From contig NZ_CP104263.1 in the NCBI RefSeq assembly GCF_025244825.1, positions 3,038,001-3,102,000 on the forward strand: 64,000 bases of DNA, written 5' to 3'. This DNA comes from Arthrobacter jinronghuae. Its GTDB lineage: Bacteria > Actinomycetota > Actinomycetes > Actinomycetales > Micrococcaceae. Both the position numbers and the translations under genes were made by a program. How positions within the stretch are numbered: position 1 is the stretch's first letter; every line of letters begins with the position of its first letter. Shown piece after piece: positions 63,284 through 64,000 of the stretch. The notes beneath the pieces were generated by a model that worked only from the letters and a program-made list of their open reading frames with translations, made no database searches and had not been told where the DNA came from.

Positions 63284-64000
63284 ATGGCACGTGGAGACGG
63301 ACAGCTTTCCCATGATCTGATGCCCGGCGAAAAAGGCCCACAGGATGCCTGCGGGGTCTTCGGAGTCTGGGCCCCCGGCGAAGAGGTAGCGAAGCTAACC
63401 TATTACGGTCTTTACGCCCTGCAGCACCGGGGACAGGAGTCCGCCGGCATCGCCACCAGCGACGGCAACCGCATCAGCGTTTACAAGGACATGGGACTGG
63501 TTTCCCAGGTCTTCGACGAAACCACGCTCAATACCCTCTTGGGGCACATAGCCGTTGGGCACTGCCGGTATTCGACCACAGGAGCCTCCCACTGGGCCAA
63601 TGCCCAGCCCACCCTCGGCGCCACGGCGAGCGGCACCGTGGCCTTGGCGCACAACGGCAACCTGACCAACTCCGCCGAACTGTATGAACTGATCCTCGAG
63701 CGCGAGGGCCGGCCCCGGGCCGGTGAAATCGCCCAGGGCAACACCTCGGACACGGCATTGGTCACCGCCCTCCTCAACGGCAGCGACGGACGGTCACTCG
63801 AGGACACGGCCATGGAACTGCTGCCGAAACTGCGCGGCGCGTTCTCCTTTGTGTTTATGGATGAGGGCACCCTCTATGCCGCGCGGGACACCTACGGCGT
63901 CCGGCCGCTGGTGCTTGGGCGCCTGGAGCGCGGTTGGGTGGTGGCCTCTGAAGGCTCCGCCCTCGCGACGGTGGGAGCCAGTTTCATCCGGGAGATCAAG
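63284..64000 (+). CDS. purF: Amidophosphoribosyltransferase, N-terminal part
   Basis: PurF makes phosphoribosylamine from PRPP and glutamine. The sequence starts with a 22-residue propeptide whose removal exposes the catalytic Cys23 (QDACGVFG). The glutaminase domain follows with LQHRGQESAGI, IAVGHCRYSTTG and HNGNLTN. The gene runs past the window edge after 239 codons, before the phosphoribosyltransferase domain. Confidence 0.97.
   Translation, partial: MARGDGQLSHDLMPGEKGPQDACGVFGVWAPGEEVAKLTYYGLYALQHRGQESAGIATSDGNRISVYKDMGLVSQVFDETTLNTLLGHIAVGHCRYSTTGASHWANAQPTLGATASGTVALAHNGNLTNSAELYELILEREGRPRAGEIAQGNTSDTALVTALLNGSDGRSLEDTAMELLPKLRGAFSFVFMDEGTLYAARDTYGVRPLVLGRLERGWVVASEGSALATVGASFIREIK

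Overview
The window is GC-rich chromosomal DNA from an actinobacterium, most likely an Arthrobacter-type member of the Micrococcaceae. This is inferred from gene content: BldC, AURKAIP1/COX24-type mini-protein, Rex next to a glutaredoxin, a topoisomerase I without zinc fingers and with a Lys-rich tail, MarP, a GlxR/Crp regulator, a DUF4244/Tad cluster, and frequent GTG/TTG starts. Several blocks keep the gene order I remember from Mycobacterium tuberculosis (Rv0525-Rv0529, Rv0496-Rv0508 and Rv3646c-Rv3683). It is mostly core chromosome. I see no prophage, insertion sequence, CRISPR array or rRNA operon.

Layout. 1-5.3 kb: the tail of a TetR regulator, then a leftward cytochrome c maturation operon (histidine phosphatase, thioredoxin lipoprotein, CcdA, ResB, CcsB). 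5.4-9.2 kb: YceI, then two consecutive membrane proteins that share a C-terminal domain. The second carries about 35 tandem 11-residue repeats with no acidic residue, the most unusual protein in the window. 9.2-18.1 kb: Rex/glutaredoxin, HAD hydrolase, mini-protein, BldC, glutamate dehydrogenase, small regulators, an AcuC-like deacetylase and a TrkH/TrkA potassium system. 18.1-18.75 kb: a gene-free 0.6 kb element with long inverted-repeat ends and an inner head-to-head array of 19-bp units. 18.75-32.2 kb: ProC, TIM-barrel protein, Ppx/GppA, TopA, methyltransferase, KstD-like flavoprotein, TrhO, GNAT and an MrfA-like helicase.

32.2-37.5 kb: a compact leftward Tad/Flp-type secretion or pilus operon with three pilin-like proteins, two with unusually long leaders. 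37.7-45.1 kb: an EthA-type Baeyer-Villiger monooxygenase fused to an alpha/beta hydrolase, an aberrant family-A polymerase, a Nudix enzyme, endonuclease III and a membrane protein. 45.4-51.5 kb: acetyl-CoA synthetase with a probable Crp/GlxR site, Ohr divergent from a TetR regulator, an MHS transporter overlapping aroQ, and a DUF2332 protein. 51.5-58.6 kb: MarP protease, Crp/GlxR, Nudix, RidA, DUF4177, a class A penicillin-binding protein with a Gly-rich tail, and a metallophosphoesterase. 58.7-64 kb: tRNA-Pro(CGG), purC-purD, asparaginase, a small SCP-like protein, a two-helix membrane protein and the start of purF, cut by the window edge.

The genes serve respiration and redox balance (cytochrome c maturation, Rex), nitrogen and purine metabolism (gdhA, proC, asparaginase, purC/D/F), DNA topology and repair (topA, nth, helicase, Pol-like protein), envelope homeostasis (PBP, MarP, Tad) and acetate/cAMP-type regulation (acs, Crp). 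The best candidates for something undescribed are the hendecad-repeat membrane protein (7187-9205), the monooxygenase-hydrolase fusion (37735-40188), the long-leader pilins (32204-33562) and the palindromic repeat element (18167-18699).
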